64,000 nt of DNA, from NCBI RefSeq assembly GCF_009363435.1, contig NZ_CP045354.1:2384501-2448500 (forward strand), read 5' to 3'. This document shows, in pieces, positions 62,800-64,000 of the stretch. The first letter of the stretch is position 1. Every line of letters starts with the position of its first letter. This DNA comes from Labrenzia sp. THAF82 (GTDB taxonomy: Bacteria > Pseudomonadota > Alphaproteobacteria > Rhizobiales > Stappiaceae). A program made the position numbers and the translations under genes. Under the pieces are notes generated by a model. That model ran no database searches. It was not told where the DNA came from and was given only the letters and a program-made list of their open reading frames with translations.

Positions 62800-63813
62800 C
62801 TAGATTCCAGTTCTGGCGCGGGTGGATTCCCGGATCACCAGATCAGTCTCGAAAAGCCGTTCGGACGGCCTTTTTCCGTGTTCGATCCATTCTGAAATAG
62901 CAGTTGCGGTCGCATGGCCCATACGGACGACAGGAAGATGAACCGTCGTGAGGGCAGGGAACGTGTGCGCAGATCCGGGCAGATCGTCGATCCCGATGAC
63001 CGAGATATCGTCCGGAACGGCAACTTCGTGACGCTTCAGTTCATACAGAACGCCGGTCGCAAGCACATCTGAGAGACACAGGATCGCCGTCGGCCCGTCG
63101 TCACGGGAAAGGATCTTGTTTGTCGCTGCGCAGCCATCCTCAATGGACAGGTCCGCCTCGAAGAAGCTCAGGCGCGCGGTGTCGTGTCCTTCAAGACCTT
63201 TGAGACGTGCAAGTGTGCGGTCGTTGCTGTTGAGAGAACCGTGAACGACCGCGATTGCCGAGTGGCCGAGCGACAGAAGATATTCAAGGGCGATCCGGCC
63301 GGCACCGGCATTGTCATAGCCAATTGTGGGAAGAAGGAAGTCCGGATCGAAATAGGATGTCGCCACAGCCGGCAACTGGCAGCGTTCGATAAGTTCAAAC
63401 AGTTCGGGTTCATGCGTGATGCCCGAGACAATCAGTCCTTCCGCGCCGATGTCCACCAGCGTTTGAGCCTTTTGCGCCTCAACGGAGGCATCGCCGTTGG
63501 TCGTGGCGACAACAAGCGACAGACGATATTCGGATAGTTTCTGTTCCAGGGCCGCCAGATATCGCGCGAAGATCGCATGGTCCAGGGTCGGGACCAATGC
63601 GCCGACAACCCGAGAGCGGCCCGAGTTGATGGCGCGTGCAGCTGCACTCGGGACAAATCTGAGTTCGGCGATTGCTGCATTGACCACCGCCTTGGTGTTT
63701 TCAGCAACACTGTCCGGAGTATTCAGGACACGGGAAACAGTCGCGACAGAAACATTTGCCAGTTTGGCAACGTCCCTGAGATTGGCGCGTTTGCGGTATT
63801 TGGGATTGTCCAT
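62800..63813 (-). CDS. LacI-family transcriptional repressor
   Basis: 337 residues. The N-terminal helix-turn-helix Asn-Leu-Arg-Asp-Val-Ala-Lys-Leu-Ala-Asn-Val-Ser-Val-Ala-Thr-Val-Ser-Arg-Val-Leu (about 11-30) is followed by the hinge with Ser-Ala-Ala-Ala-Arg-Ala-Ile and a periplasmic-binding-protein-like effector domain. GGAGG precedes the ATG. A perfect palindrome lies 74 bases upstream. Any divergent target gene is beyond the right edge; sugar is the usual effector but not certain. Confidence 0.9.
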   Translation of the reverse strand: MDNPKYRKRANLRDVAKLANVSVATVSRVLNTPDSVAENTKAVVNAAIAELRFVPSAAARAINSGRSRVVGALVPTLDHAIFARYLAALEQKLSEYRLSLVVATTNGDASVEAQKAQTLVDIGAEGLIVSGITHEPELFELIERCQLPAVATSYFDPDFLLPTIGYDNAGAGRIALEYLLSLGHSAIAVVHGSLNSNDRTLARLKGLEGHDTARLSFFEADLSIEDGCAATNKILSRDDGPTAILCLSDVLATGVLYELKRHEVAVPDDISVIGIDDLPGSAHTFPALTTVHLPVVRMGHATATAISEWIEHGKRPSERLFETDLVIRESTRARTGI

Positions 63814-63864
63814 GCGCCTCCAAAACTGCCCGAATTGAAATTCTGCAACAAGAGAGACTTGACA

Positions 63865-63872
63865 TATGTAAC
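63865..63872. promoter_or_regulatory. Half-site of the LacI operator
   Basis: TATGTAAC repeats the left arm of the palindrome at 63887-63904, 22 bases to the right, on the same strand. A TTGACA element ends at 63864. A second, partial contact of the repressor is plausible. Confidence 0.35.
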
Positions 63873-63886
63873 GGGTCTTAACAAGC

Positions 63887-63904
63887 TATGTAACTAGTTA
63901 CATA
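63887..63904. promoter_or_regulatory. 18-bp perfect palindrome, LacI-type operator
   Basis: TATGTAACTAGTTACATA reads the same on both strands. It lies between the LacI gene and the window edge, where a divergent target gene should begin, as is usual for LacI-family operators. Confidence 0.7.
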
Positions 63905-64000
63905 TGGCGGAAATGCTCAATATGCGCAGCCAGGCAGTACTTTACGCGTTCAACAACGTCGGTCATGAAACGCCGGGGAGAAAGTTTCCCGGCTTCAGGA

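Noticed and set aside
63914..64000. Open frame starting Met-Leu-Asn-Met-Arg at the right edge
   Set aside because: Too short to judge, no ribosome-binding site, and it runs through a hairpin.

Overview
The window looks like chromosomal DNA of an alphaproteobacterium, probably a marine, facultatively sulfur-oxidising member of the Rhodobacterales/Hyphomicrobiales such as a Stappiaceae (Roseibium/Labrenzia-like) species. This rests on a complete soxCD-containing Sox cluster, an ALAS-type hemA (the C4 haem route of Alphaproteobacteria), many GNAT, SRPBCC and AraC/TetR/LysR genes, and moderately high GC. No rRNA is present, so the taxonomic call is inference.

Layout. 1-13.7 kb: stress and metabolism genes with local regulators (ArsR-SRPBCC pair, GST, EamA transporter, SDR with divergent AraC, PhzF, a GNAT-Nudix fusion, pirin, PPOX flavoprotein, an ABC-2 exporter operon with an embedded GNAT, a D-Ala-D-Ala carboxypeptidase lipoprotein, and a methyltransferase-monooxygenase-AraC set). 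13.7-28 kb: ilvC, TetR and LysR regulators, a gamma-butyrobetaine-hydroxylase-like dioxygenase paired with a class II aldolase, a DJ-1 protein, gatC-GNAT-gatA, a YHS protein, a siderophore-interacting protein, LysE, and an HD hydrolase with pdxJ. 28-39 kb: a saccharopine-dehydrogenase/DUF4166 fusion, a Zur-box-controlled CobW/DUF1826 operon, serA, an ArsR with two SRPBCC genes, and ilvBN. A previously easy-to-miss 18-codon leader peptide (Met-Met-Met-Ser-Leu-Ile-Leu-Val-Val-Val...) followed by an intrinsic terminator lies upstream of ilvB.

39.5-42.6 kb is a small, degenerate accessory region next to tRNA-Lys(CUU). It holds two diverged copies of one gene remnant, an AT-rich orphan gene and a mosaic gene whose 5' half is AT-rich and 3' half is GC-rich. 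The tRNA has a U-U mismatch in the acceptor stem, which fits past replacement of its 3' end by an integrating element.

44-61 kb is the Sox thiosulfate-oxidation island. Leftward run two YeeE/YedE sulfur transporters, soxR and soxS; rightward run soxV, soxW, soxXYZA, soxB, soxCD, soxE, soxF, a DUF302 gene and hemA; leftward again run two MBL-fold hydrolases. I find the same operator-like motif (ATTC-N8-GAAT, extended AAATTC-N8-GAATATGT) at four intergenic positions, one before each predicted transcription unit. This defines a candidate SoxR regulon that includes the second transporter and the MBL pair. In this reading thiol maintenance (SoxS/V/W), the periplasmic carrier and enzymes (SoxYZ, XA, B, CD), electron carriers (SoxE/F), haem supply (HemA) and side-product hydrolases are switched on together by sulfane or thiosulfate.

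61-64 kb carries a GlxA-type AraC regulator and a LacI repressor with a perfect palindromic operator at the window edge.
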